A DNA stretch of 64,000 nucleotides from Heterodera schachtii (taxonomy: Eukaryota > Nematoda > Chromadorea > Rhabditida > Heteroderidae). The stretch is taken from assembly GCA_023374025.1 (NCBI GenBank), contig SIJG01000001.1, forward strand, positions 2,665,787 to 2,729,786. Reading direction: 5' to 3'. Positions within the stretch are counted from its first letter, which is position 1; every line of letters starts with the position of its first letter. The position numbers were made by a program, and so were the translations under genes. Under the pieces are notes generated by a model that saw only the letters and a list, made by a program, of their open reading frames with translations, had not been told where the DNA came from and did not search any database. Shown piece by piece: positions 46,614-56,200 of this stretch.

Positions 46614-47416
46614 AATTTGCAAAGAAAATGTTAATGATTCCCGAGGCAGAATATTTGGCTCTGCGGAGTGCGATGAATAGTGGTGATTATCTCCAAAATG
46701 AAAAAGCAAGTTTAGACGCAAAGATTTCTCAGAATTTACAAGACCCCGGCATAAGCGAGGACCTCAAGGCGAAGAGGCACGATTGGCTCTATAAAGAAAG
46801 ACGTACGGTGAAGGGGATGCTTGAAAATAGACCACAGAAGGTGGTGATTGAGAATCATGGACCCGGTCCAAACGTTGCACCATATCTTGGCCTCAACACT
46901 CAATCCAATGCACAGAAGAGTGATGAACCACGGAAAATAATTATTCCTAGGAAAAGACTTAAAGAGCAAACTCCTTATTCCGAATCCGATAATGATACAC
47001 TTGAGGAGTTAACTCCTGAGCCCCAAATAACACCCACACTCAAAACACCCGTTCCGATGAAACCGTCTATTATACACCCGACCCTTTTAAATGACCTTTT
47101 TAGGTACGTAAAGGACAACAAAGATTTATTTAAAATTACCGCGGCTGGAAAGGTACAGTCGAACATGAATTTACCGATCGAAAACAGTAATTACAGAGAT
47201 GTCTTGGTGTATCTCGCGGGGAAGAAAGATGAAACGCCCCGCGGTGCAAAATTTCTTAAAGATCGGTTACTGAAGGATCCAACACTAAAAGATATAGTTG
47301 ATAAATCAAGGGTTATGTGGGGACGTGGAAGGAAAAAGGCAACCAAATCTATAAAAACACCCGGCATAGCACGAGAGAAGAAACCCTTCAAACCACTAAT
47401 ATGGGCAAGACTGTAG
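46610..47416 (+). CDS. Conserved-type Polinton protein of unknown function
   Basis: 268 aa, charged, starting MKFAKKMLMIPEAEYLALRS, with a predicted disordered Pro/Glu-rich middle (~100-150), a compact C-terminal domain (~155-235) and a basic tail (GRGRKKATKSIKTPG). The opening MxxIPExEYLxL signature is one I associate with Polinton ORFs beside the integrase, but no function is known to me. Overlaps the integrase start by 16 nt. Confidence 0.65.
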   Translation: MKFAKKMLMIPEAEYLALRSAMNSGDYLQNEKASLDAKISQNLQDPGISEDLKAKRHDWLYKERRTVKGMLENRPQKVVIENHGPGPNVAPYLGLNTQSNAQKSDEPRKIIIPRKRLKEQTPYSESDNDTLEELTPEPQITPTLKTPVPMKPSIIHPTLLNDLFRYVKDNKDLFKITAAGKVQSNMNLPIENSNYRDVLVYLAGKKDETPRGAKFLKDRLLKDPTLKDIVDKSRVMWGRGRKKATKSIKTPGIAREKKPFKPLIWARL

Positions 47417-48354
47417 AGAAAATTTTATCAAAAATTTATTTTAATTTAAAATCGCCGGCAAGCTTTGCTGGGATTCAAAAAATTTTAACTGAAGCCAAAA
47501 AGATTGACCCGGAAATAAAGAGTGAAGATGTCAATAAATTCCTCGAAAAGCAGAGAACATACACGATTCACAAGCCCATAAGGAAAAGATTCCCGAGATT
47601 AAAGACAATACCGAGCGGCTTCCATACCGATTGGCAGTGCGATTTGTGCATATTTGACCAGTTGAAAAAGCATAACGACGGTTACAAGTATCTGTTGGTA
47701 TGCATCGACGTGCTGAGTCGAATGATCTTCAGTGCACCGGCCAAGTCAAAGAAGAGTGAGGACATGATCGAGGCTTTTGATCGGGTGTTCGAAAAGTCGA
47801 AAATTATCCCGATGAAAATATATAGTGACAGCGGACTGGAGTTTCAGGCGGGAAAAATGAAAAAATATTTTGAGGAAAAATTCATCATCAAAAATGTAAT
47901 GTATAGCCCCGAACTGCATGCTGGAGTCGTTGAAAGGGCAAATCGAACAATAAAGGAACGGCTTTATAGATACTTTACAAAGAAGAACACTCTAAGATGG
48001 GTCGATGTAATTGACAAAATAATAATAAACATTAACAACAGTGTGAATAGGACATTGGGAGTCAAACCGTCTTCAATTAATTTTGAAAATGCCCGTGCGC
48101 TCTGGGAAAAATTATATAAGGAGAAGGAATTTAAAATTTCGAAAAATAAACGATTTAAAATTGGTGATATAGTTCGTATTACAAAAGAAAAGGGGAAGTT
48201 TGCAAAGGGATATCTCCCAAACTTTACTGAAGAATTGTTTAAAATCGTTGTTGTTAATCCAACGACACCCGAGTCATACAGGATTGAAGACTTGGAAGGA
48301 AATTTAATAAAAGGTATATTTTATAACCAAGAATTGGTGAAAACAGATGGATGA
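47401..48354 (+). CDS. Retroviral-type integrase (Polinton INT)
   Basis: The ATG at 47,401 is preferred over the upstream in-frame one (47,317), because the first 28 codons lie inside the preceding gene. 317 aa. DDE core: D77 in HTDWQCD, D143 in YSDSG and E178 in GVVERANRTIK, about 35 residues apart; C-terminal SH3-like domain with FKIGDIVRI. Catalyses strand transfer of the element ends, giving 6-bp target duplications, consistent with GCCATC here. Complete and intronless. A possible TATA (CTATAAAAAC, 47,349) precedes it. Confidence 0.93.
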   Translation: MGKTVEKILSKIYFNLKSPASFAGIQKILTEAKKIDPEIKSEDVNKFLEKQRTYTIHKPIRKRFPRLKTIPSGFHTDWQCDLCIFDQLKKHNDGYKYLLVCIDVLSRMIFSAPAKSKKSEDMIEAFDRVFEKSKIIPMKIYSDSGLEFQAGKMKKYFEEKFIIKNVMYSPELHAGVVERANRTIKERLYRYFTKKNTLRWVDVIDKIIININNSVNRTLGVKPSSINFENARALWEKLYKEKEFKISKNKRFKIGDIVRITKEKGKFAKGYLPNFTEELFKIVVVNPTTPESYRIEDLEGNLIKGIFYNQELVKTDG

Positions 48355-49641
48355 CTTTTACATTGTACTACCCTCGAACACACCGGGGCAGGGGAACAGC
48401 ACATCAAAATTCACAGTACGACTCCCCGAGACTTTGGAATTGGGCACAAATTGGTCAGTAGCTCTCTCATCAATTATTTACCCCTACTCATTCACCGCTC
48501 TCGGTATAAATGGTCAAGAGTTTATTAAAGTATGGGAAAATGACAGCAGTGTCCCCATTCAAGTTAATTTACCTGACATGAATTTTAAAACCGCCGGGGG
48601 TTTGGGAAATAAAATTAACGAAGCATTCACACATCATTATAAAATCAAAGAACAACGTGGAAAGAGAGAAGCCAAGGCTGAAGAAACAAAAGATTCAAAA
48701 ATTGATGTCGCAAAGAGGGCCGCAGAACGCGCTGGGAGAGATGTAGAAAGACATTTCAATCATATCAATAATATCTCGAGTTCCATCCAAACCCAAATAA
48801 ACACACTACGGGAAAAAAATACTCAAATTTTAGAAGAGCCTGGTATAAAAATGTGGTTTGACAAAATGGTAGAGATGGGAACCCAAATTCAAACATCTCG
48901 AAATGAACTTAAATCTTTTCAAGAAGAAGTAGAGAAAGCTAAAACCACAACCTTAGAGCATGTGGCAAATAATGACATGAAACATGCAAAGAAATCAGCC
49001 GATGTCGCAAAGGGAATCGCCAGACTGGCAAAAACCAAATACACATCAACTCTCGAGGAATATAATGATAAATCGGAAAAGGGTTATAGTGGAATGGTGG
49101 ATAGGCTTAACTTGGCGCTTGGGGAGCATATTAAACGTAAAGATATTGAAAATAGAGAACTTGCTGAAGTTGAAAAAGGACCACAAAAAAGAGAGAGACT
49201 AGCCAATGCGGATGTTCTCAGTATGATAGCATTGATCAAAAATTTATTGTCTATCTTTCCGCTGCCGTCTCCCACATAGATTTGTCAAAACATCTCGCCT
49301 ATGTGCTGGGCTTTAAGAACACAAGGCTATTTCATGCGGAAGAGGCGAATTATATGCCAGATTTGACGGGAGGCGTAAGGCAGCTATACATTTATGCACC
49401 AAATTTAATAGAAAACACAATTATCGGGAACCAAATGGCTCCACTCTTAAGAATAGTTAACGTCGTCGACGACCCAGGGTCGATTAGTGAAGTTATATAT
49501 AGCACCGAGTACTTTCATCGTCTACAATCGAAACGAATTTCAGAAATTACAATTGAAATTCATACACCATTTGGTGAATTCGTTAAATTTCATTGGGGAA
49601 GTTGTATTCTCACCTTACATTTTAAGAAAAGTATCTTTTAA
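48347..49641 (+). CDS. Penton-like minor capsid protein, one frame break, long coiled-coil insert
   Basis: N-terminal part (48,347 on) shows the minor-capsid jelly-roll opening FYIVLPSNTPG, KFTVRLPETLELGTNWSVAL and IIYPYSF. Residues ~97-290 are a long Lys/Glu/Asn-rich coiled coil not expected within a jelly roll. The reading frame then stops at 49,277 (TAG), while the C-terminal part (HLAYVLGF, VRQLYIYAPNLIENTIIGNQ, ILTLHFKKS) continues in another frame to 49,641 with no ATG of its own. The switch lies between about 49,174 and 49,270, possibly at CCACAAAAAAGAG (49,181-49,193). It may be a mutation, assembly indel or, less likely, programmed shift. Overlaps the integrase by 8 nt. Confidence 0.82.
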
Positions 49642-49643
49642 AA

Positions 49644-50021
49644 ATGACACACGTATTTTTCGATCCAGAGTCGGTTGATTGGTCATCTTTTTTCACTTCC
49701 CAACACGGGAGGGGGCAGAAACAATATTTCGTCGGAAGCAAGTATCAACGGGGGTTCGGTTTCCTCGGTAATGTGGCACGTTTCTTGACCCCGATTGCGA
49801 GGAATATTGCCTCGAGTGCGGGACAAGAAGGGCTTGCCGTGGGGCAGAGAGTTCTTAGCGACATCGCCCAGGGCCGTGATTTAAGGGATGCCGTCAGGGA
49901 ACACTCAAAACAGGGTCTGACAAACCTTACCGATAAGTTACAACAATATGGAAAAGGAAAAAGGGCCCTGATCACTAATAAGAACCGGAAAAATGTATAT
50001 GATCAGTTAAGTTTCATCTAA
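49644..50021 (+). CDS. Small virion protein with GxGxxG/basic profile (pVI/core-like)
   Basis: 125 aa, immediately after the minor capsid and before the major capsid. Contains YFVGSKYQRGFGFLG followed by an amphipathic helix (NVARFLTPIARNIASSAG) and a basic C-terminus. Polintons commonly have such a SxYQRGxG protein here; by position it is likened to adenovirus internal proteins cut by the maturation protease. Function inferred only. Confidence 0.72.
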   Translation: MTHVFFDPESVDWSSFFTSQHGRGQKQYFVGSKYQRGFGFLGNVARFLTPIARNIASSAGQEGLAVGQRVLSDIAQGRDLRDAVREHSKQGLTNLTDKLQQYGKGKRALITNKNRKNVYDQLSFI

Positions 50022-50024
50022 AGA

Positions 50025-50033
50025 TATAAATAG
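50025..50033 (+). promoter_or_regulatory. TATA box before the major capsid gene
   Basis: TATAAATAG, 26 nt before the ATG at 50,059; identical word and spacing to the ATPase promoter. Confidence 0.65.
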
Positions 50034-50058
50034 AATAGCTAACATAAAGAAATAAAAA

Positions 50059-51411
50059 ATGTCAACTCTTAAGAAAATCGATAAGACGAGTGAGGATGAT
50101 CTCGAGGGGGGCCTTTCGCTGTTCGACATCCCCCCGACGAACGTTGCAATTAATAAATCCAGTATTAGGGAATTACTCCCTCTTTCAGCAATAAATCAAT
50201 CAGGACCGTATATTTTTAGACTTTTTTCAGATAATCAGTTTTGCGACCTCAATAAAACTTTTCTTTATCTGTCAACTTCAATTGAGAGAAAAGACAAAAG
50301 CAATTGGATTCCAATTACTAAGGATAGTGAAGCTGACCAACACGTCGGTGTTATTCAAAATTTTGGGCACAGCTTTGTCAAAACGTTAAAGGTGTCAATT
50401 TCCGGCGTTGAGTCTTATGATTCCGGTATATACTACGCGTTTAGGGCATATATGATGAATGAATTGGGATTTTCAGAAGATGTCAAAAAGGGTCTTTGTG
50501 AAGCATCTTGCTATTATGTCGATGATGTCGACCAGGATAGTTACACAAACACTGGCTTTAAAAACAGAGCGTCACGTTTCGCTGACGGAGCCAAATGCGA
50601 AACAATGGTGAAACTTAATTTTGATCTCGGCCGTCAGCCCAATCTTTTGCTTAATAACTCTGATGTCATTTTTAGCATACACCGTAACACAGATGATTTT
50701 CTAATAATGGCACCGACATATGTTTCAGGAAATGCAGTCATAGCGAACACGCACACATATCGTATTAACATACACGATATTAGAATTTATGTAAAAACAG
50801 TAGATATTACCCAGTCATTAAATAATGTAATAAGCAATCAGCTACAAACCACCCCAGCCAAATACCCGGTAAGAAAAATTGAGATCAGGAGTCTTTTCAT
50901 CCCCCGTGGAACTTCCGATCTCTCGCACAATGTTTTTACCAGCATTGTTCCGAGACGTTTAATCGTCGGGTTTGTTTCAACCGGTGCGTATACTGGAAAT
51001 CCTAAAGAGTCACCCTTCGTCTTTGAACATGCCAAGATACGCTCTATCAGTGTCGAAGCGAATGGAAACATTTTCCCTGGGTCCCCCTATTCTCTTAATT
51101 TTGATAGAAACAAATACATTCGAGCATTTGTTGACATGTATACGGGACTAGGGATGGACGACGGTGAAAGAACAATGTCAATCAATATACAAAAATTTGT
51201 AAACGGGTGGTGTTTCTTCGTTATTCCGATGACCTCTACACTAGAGGATACCCCGGGTTTTGAATTGATTCGTAACGGAACGACCAGCATAAAGGTTCAG
51301 TTTAATGAGCCTATAAAGGACGGCGGGTATGAGATGATCGTTCTGGGGGAATTTGATTCGATTTTGTCTATTAATGCTAATCGTGTGCTCAGTAGCGACG
51401 GAAGCATATGA
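50059..51411 (+). CDS. Major capsid protein (double jelly roll)
   Basis: 450 aa, complete and intronless. Opening region DIPPTNVAINKSSIRELLPL and QSGPYIFRLFSDNQFCDLN matches the N-terminal strands typical of metazoan Polinton major capsid proteins. Two beta-rich halves (to ~235 and ~250-445) are consistent with a double jelly roll. Forms the icosahedral shell with the penton-like protein. Its last codons overlap the protease start (ATGATG). Confidence 0.85.
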   Translation: MSTLKKIDKTSEDDLEGGLSLFDIPPTNVAINKSSIRELLPLSAINQSGPYIFRLFSDNQFCDLNKTFLYLSTSIERKDKSNWIPITKDSEADQHVGVIQNFGHSFVKTLKVSISGVESYDSGIYYAFRAYMMNELGFSEDVKKGLCEASCYYVDDVDQDSYTNTGFKNRASRFADGAKCETMVKLNFDLGRQPNLLLNNSDVIFSIHRNTDDFLIMAPTYVSGNAVIANTHTYRINIHDIRIYVKTVDITQSLNNVISNQLQTTPAKYPVRKIEIRSLFIPRGTSDLSHNVFTSIVPRRLIVGFVSTGAYTGNPKESPFVFEHAKIRSISVEANGNIFPGSPYSLNFDRNKYIRAFVDMYTGLGMDDGERTMSINIQKFVNGWCFFVIPMTSTLEDTPGFELIRNGTTSIKVQFNEPIKDGGYEMIVLGEFDSILSINANRVLSSDGSI

Positions 51412-51854
51412 TGAATTCTCACGAGATTGAAATATTTTTAGCCAAACACCCTACAACCAGAAAATATTTTATCGGTGTTTTTGCTTCCGACGGGATGCCA
51501 AAATTGAAGGACAGGCATTTTCCGTACTGTTTTGTGGCGAATACCGACCGGGCAGGCACTATAGGTGAACACTGGGTCGCCTGTTTTGTAAAGTCGCCGA
51601 CAGAAGTTGAATATTTTGATTCATTGGGCGATTATCCCAATGAAGATTTAAGTTCATATCTTAACTTATTCGAACGAATTCTCTTTAACGATCGCATTGT
51701 CCAACATCAATTCTCAGATGCGTGTGGGCAATTTTGCATTTATTTCTTGATACAGCGATGCTCCGAAATCCCTTATTGTGAGGTCATTGATGGTCTATAT
51801 AAGGTTCGCCCGCGGGCCGATTTACTAGTTAAGGATTTTGTCAGTAATGTTTAA
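51408..51854 (+). CDS. Adenovirus-type maturation cysteine protease
   Basis: 148 aa, C5/Ulp1-like. Catalytic set readable: H55 in GEHWVACF, D71 in YFDSLGDYP, C106 in DACGQFCIYF. Cleaves virion precursor proteins. Complete and intronless. The last ~17 nt overlap the following ORF. Confidence 0.9.
   Translation: MMNSHEIEIFLAKHPTTRKYFIGVFASDGMPKLKDRHFPYCFVANTDRAGTIGEHWVACFVKSPTEVEYFDSLGDYPNEDLSSYLNLFERILFNDRIVQHQFSDACGQFCIYFLIQRCSEIPYCEVIDGLYKVRPRADLLVKDFVSNV
51796..51804 (+). promoter_or_regulatory. TATA box inside the protease gene, before the glycoprotein
   Basis: TATATAAGG, 43 nt before the likely ATG at 51,847. Confidence 0.5.
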
Positions 51855-52712
51855 TTTAGTTTTTCTCCTTACGATAGTCGGTCAAGTCAGTGGAGAAAAG
51901 GTTCAGATTCTTTCTGATACACAACTTTTTGACGACAAGTATATCACTATGACAAAGAAATCGGACAATGAAAGACTATTCGGGTTCGATCGGTCGAGAC
52001 TATGTACAATAAATAGGAATCCGATTACAGGATGGAGTGTATCAATCCAAGAAATTAATTCGATAGAAAAGAGCGGACAAACTAATATCAAGCTCTACCA
52101 GGAATTTCGACAATTAAAACCCCAAGCATGCTTTTATTACAACGATCATAGTTATTTAATTTTCCAAAACGAAAAGACAAATGAAACTTCGATAACAAGA
52201 GGGAGTCAAGAAAAGGTTGTCAGGAATTTTCCCGGTGGGGACCTTAGATTTGATCACATTGATGGTCGACTTTTCGTAATCAGTGACGATCGAATAGACG
52301 AGATTGATATTAAAACAATCGCGAGTTTATGGACAGAACATAACAAAACTAAAATTATTACTAAACCGATCGGATCAATGCCATCGTCATACACCGATTT
52401 ACTAATAATTGAGGGGCAAATTTATTTAATTAAGGAGAAGAAAATATATAAAGATCGATTTGACTCAAATGAGATACTTCCCAAATACATATCAGACACG
52501 GATAGTGACTTCTTTAATTTGTCATGTTCAAAGAGTTTGAGAAAATTAGCGTCTCAAATTCAAATCCTTGGGTGTATTTTTTGTCAATTTTAGATTTGAT
52601 AATGGTAATCGTTTGTATTTCAGTTCTCAGGATTTTGCAAATAAAGAGAAAAGGCAAAAATGCATCATATAGTGGTGAGGTAATGGTATATAAGGAACTG
52701 CAACGAAGATGA
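51847..52712 (+). CDS. Type I membrane glycoprotein-like ORF with frame break
   Basis: Start at the second ATG (51,847) gives a clean signal peptide (MFNLVFLLTIVGQVSG). The ectodomain is ~230 aa with N-glycosylation sequons (NET, NKT, NLS) and repeated short beta-type strands (RLFVISDDRIDEIDI), perhaps a propeller-like fold. The first frame ends at 52,593. An overlapping frame (52,524-52,712) supplies WVYFLSILDLIMVIVCISVL, a transmembrane helix, and a basic cytoplasmic tail (LQIKRKGK). A single frame shift between ~52,500 and 52,560 separates them. Nematode Mavericks are known to carry fusogen-type envelope genes; this one is much smaller and I do not recognise it as a known fusogen. Role in particle spread is speculation. 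Confidence 0.6.
52687..52695 (+). promoter_or_regulatory. TATA box before the PAZ-like gene
   Basis: TATATAAGG, 30-39 nt before the two candidate ATGs (52,725 and 52,734); same word as before the glycoprotein gene. Confidence 0.6.
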
Positions 52713-52724
52713 AAATGCCTACTC

Positions 52725-53078
52725 GTGCTCAAAATGAATTCTCTCGTTGAAATTCTATGCGATTTTAACGAATGCGAACCTCATGAATTATCAAAAATTC
52801 TACGACAGCGGAAGAAACAGAATTTGAAATTTTTGAGAAGACATGCCCTAATAACGAGACACCTTAGGCACAATCAGTTTATCTCACCGGATGACATCGC
52901 ATTTAACGGTTCTAATAGACTTTTTGCCTACCGAGGTTTCCTTGGGGTTACTGTAGAACAACACCTCTACTCAAGACACCGGGTCAAGCTACAATTCCCT
53001 CAACTCCCGTGTATAACTATGTACCAGAATAACGGTCATAGGTGCTATTTTCCTCTGGAACTTTTAGATTTTCTATAA
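52725..53078 (+). CDS. Stand-alone PAZ-like domain protein (Argonaute-type)
   Basis: 117 aa (or 114 from the ATG at 52,734), complete and intronless, last of the rightward genes. The C-terminal half follows the Argonaute PAZ signature: TVEQHLYSRHRVKLQF (76-91) corresponds to TVxxYFxxxYxxxLxY, PQLPCITM to PxLPCLxV, and YFPLELLDF (108-116) to YLPLExCxI. The N-terminal half (LVEILCDF; LKFLRRHALITRHLRHNQF) fits the VIEFL and LKGLxVxTxH...xxYxI strands. PAZ domains bind 3' ends of small RNAs. There is no N, MID or PIWI domain and no room for one. A decoy or suppressor of small-RNA silencing is a natural guess; binding is untested. Assignment is by pattern only. Confidence 0.65.
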   Translation: MLKMNSLVEILCDFNECEPHELSKILRQRKKQNLKFLRRHALITRHLRHNQFISPDDIAFNGSNRLFAYRGFLGVTVEQHLYSRHRVKLQFPQLPCITMYQNNGHRCYFPLELLDFL

Positions 53079-53205
53079 AAAAATATTACGGCTAACAGGA
53101 GTGGGCCTTCACTTTAGACCGTTCCATCCCCGCTAGTCCTAATATCACTTTAATTATTTATTCAACTTTATTCAACAAAAAAATACAATAAAATACAAAA
53201 AAGAA

Positions 53206-56200
53206 TTAACAAAATCCAAATGGCATCACATTAAGTCCTTCATCGATTATCCCCTTCTGGCAGACCGGCTTGTACATTTTGTGCTTCTCCCTCGTCACCA
53301 CTTTCGAATCCCGCGTTGGCCTAAATATTGATTTATTAATGAGTCAAATTTTGAAAAAACCTACCCAAAATCATTCTTGTAGACAAAGAATGCAGGGTCC
53401 ACCTCCCCTTTCCCATAATTCAAAACCATCTCCCTGAATGTATCGTAATGCAATGTTTTCCTGTTGTCCACGTCGAATGTAATCCCCCGAATCTTCATAA
53501 TGTATTCGATCTCCCCCGTCTGCTTGTTTTTCATCTTCAACGCGTATTGCTTCGCCCCTCCACAGCAGTATTCTTCAATCTCATAGCCACCGTACTCCTC
53601 GCTCATTTCTCCCAAATATTTACCGGTCGTGATCGGCTCCACATCCCTATCGTGCAAAACAAAAATACTGTCCGTGTCCGTGTACAAAATTTCTCCTCCG
53701 TTTTCCTCCGCCTCTCGCATGAATTCCAATAATTTTAACCGCGCCATACTCGTCGTCCTAAAAGCTGGTTTATATACAAATTAAAAATTTATTATTTTTC
53801 TCACCATAAACTAATGATTATGTTGCTGGACTTGTGCTCCATCACAAAGTCCTCCTTGTCCCTGTAGATCAACCTAATCGCTTCATCCGAATATTCAACA
53901 ATGTCACACATCTCAATTTTATGATCACACGCTATTTTATAAAACTCCGACGACCTATCAATCACCGCATTTTTGTTCAAACAATTTCTCATCGAAAATT
54001 TCCCCTAAAATTAAAAATGAAAATTCTTTCACAATTCCTTATATCTTTCTTACCCATAGACTATTAAGCATCAATTTGCTGATGTATCGTAATCCCGGAT
54101 TCTTATTCACTTTTACCAATTCAATTTCGATTCCATATTTTTCTTTATATTCTTCTCTCCAACTATTCTTCTGCTCATCCGTCTCAACCCCTTTCGGAAA
54201 ACCGCTCGCCTCCTCCTTGAGCTTCAAAAACAATCTCACATATCCCTTGAATAAATCGTCTGCCTCTTCTTCGTAATGCCACGCTCTATAAAACCTGTCC
54301 ACAGTATAACCACATTCCAACGCTTTTGCCTTAAAAACGTAAATTTATTTTCCATTTTTATATTTAATTTTTTAGCAATTCAAGGGTGGTGTATGTCGCC
54401 ACGTATCTCCGCTGTTCCCCATCATGAGGGCACTTGTAGTTACATCTCGTTGTCTCCTTCTTAAATTTTGACGCACATCTCCAACATAACGGAAACAATA
54501 ATCTCTCATCACACTTCAACTGCAAAACTGGAATCCGCAACCCCCGCGGTGGGTTGACCCTCACTTTATACAATCCATTAAACTTCAAATCCTCCGGTCT
54601 CGTCCAATTAACATTAATCTCATCGCTCTTCGGTATAATTATTTCCGGCAATCCAATCGGGTAAGCTGTACCGTAATTCACTGACGGATACAGACTCACA
54701 ATATCGTAAACACTAATTTTTTTCTTCTCATCCGATTTTGCATACAATTTCATCGGCCCAGTCCTCCCTCCCGCATAAGCCATCCGCGGATCAATCGGCC
54801 CCTTCTCGTTCCCTCTGTCGTCGAAGAAGTCCCGCATCTCTTCATTCTTTTTTAGTTCCTTCTCAATTTGACATCCCTTAAAAAAACACAATTAATAATT
54901 CAAATGTCAAATAAACTTACCCAAACTTCTTCGACATCCAAAGTCTTCCGCAGCTCCGCCAATCTCTCCTGCGTCTCATCGTTCAATTCCTGGGCCGTCC
55001 TTCCACCAATAAGTTCCGCCGCTGGGTCATAACAGTTCATACATCCATGTATATAGCATCCCATCACCTCAATACATTTGTCGCGTCCTCCCACATTCGC
55101 AATAAATCCATCCAATTTATAATTTCCAATTTTGACCTCTCGTCCATTCCCCGCGTGCCTAATTTCAATCTCAGTCACGCTTGCTCCGCCACTCCAAATA
55201 CTTTATTGCCATCACGCTGGCCCGGTCACACCGCTCATAGCCTTTCTCCGGCACAATCGATAATTGTTCAGTCAATAAAAACATTGCCTTAAAAATATTC
55301 ATCGCAACCCCCGCATTCGTACAGCTCCTCGGTAGTGGGTCAAATCCTTTCGTAATATCGTTAATCAATATCCTCCTAAACTCAATAATCGATAACAGCA
55401 ATATCTCCGTGTCGTTTCTGCAATAATTTCTCAATTCGTCATTCAAATAAAAGGCTGTCTCCTTGTTCTCATTGTACCTGAAAATTTTTTTAAATTTCTA
55501 AATAAAATTTTTTTTTTACCATTTTTCGAATTTTGCGTATTTTTCCTTATTCATCGATCCCGGCGAATAGTCCTCCATCGGTGGCAAATGTTCCAAACGT
55601 ATTCCATAATTTTCTTTCTTGTTGTAATAGTAGGGGAAAAAGGGCTTGTCCTCACAGCCCAAATTGAAGGTCGCCTTAAGCGACTCTAGTTTCACCGGCA
55701 TTAATAAACATGAGTCTCTCCATATCAGCATTGAATGTTTCTTCGAATTTTGCACTTTAAATTCATAAATTTTTAGTCCGTTGATGAGCGGTATCGGGTT
55801 CTTCCCGGTACGGCAGAGATAATTAAACACAAAATGTCCTGAAATTTTAGGATTAAAAAAGTAAGGATTGAATTTTATCATTACCATCAAATCGTCCAGC
55901 GTTGTGCGCAAATATGTACGTATCATAATTGGTAAAAGCCGTTAAAATCCAGTCCACAAAGTCCTTGGTCGGTTCATGTCCCTCCGCTTCGCTCCAATCC
56001 TTGGTCCTCTCATCCCTGCAAATTTTGCAATTTGTCCTATTTTTGTCGTCACAGCATTCCGTACACTTAACTCTCACCGAAATATAATTGATCATATGCT
56101 CCTTCTGGTCCCCCTTATAAATCGTATCCTGCGAAGTCTCCGAATCCTGAAAATTAATATTTATTTAATTTGGTTTTATTAAATCTTACCCAAACGACAA

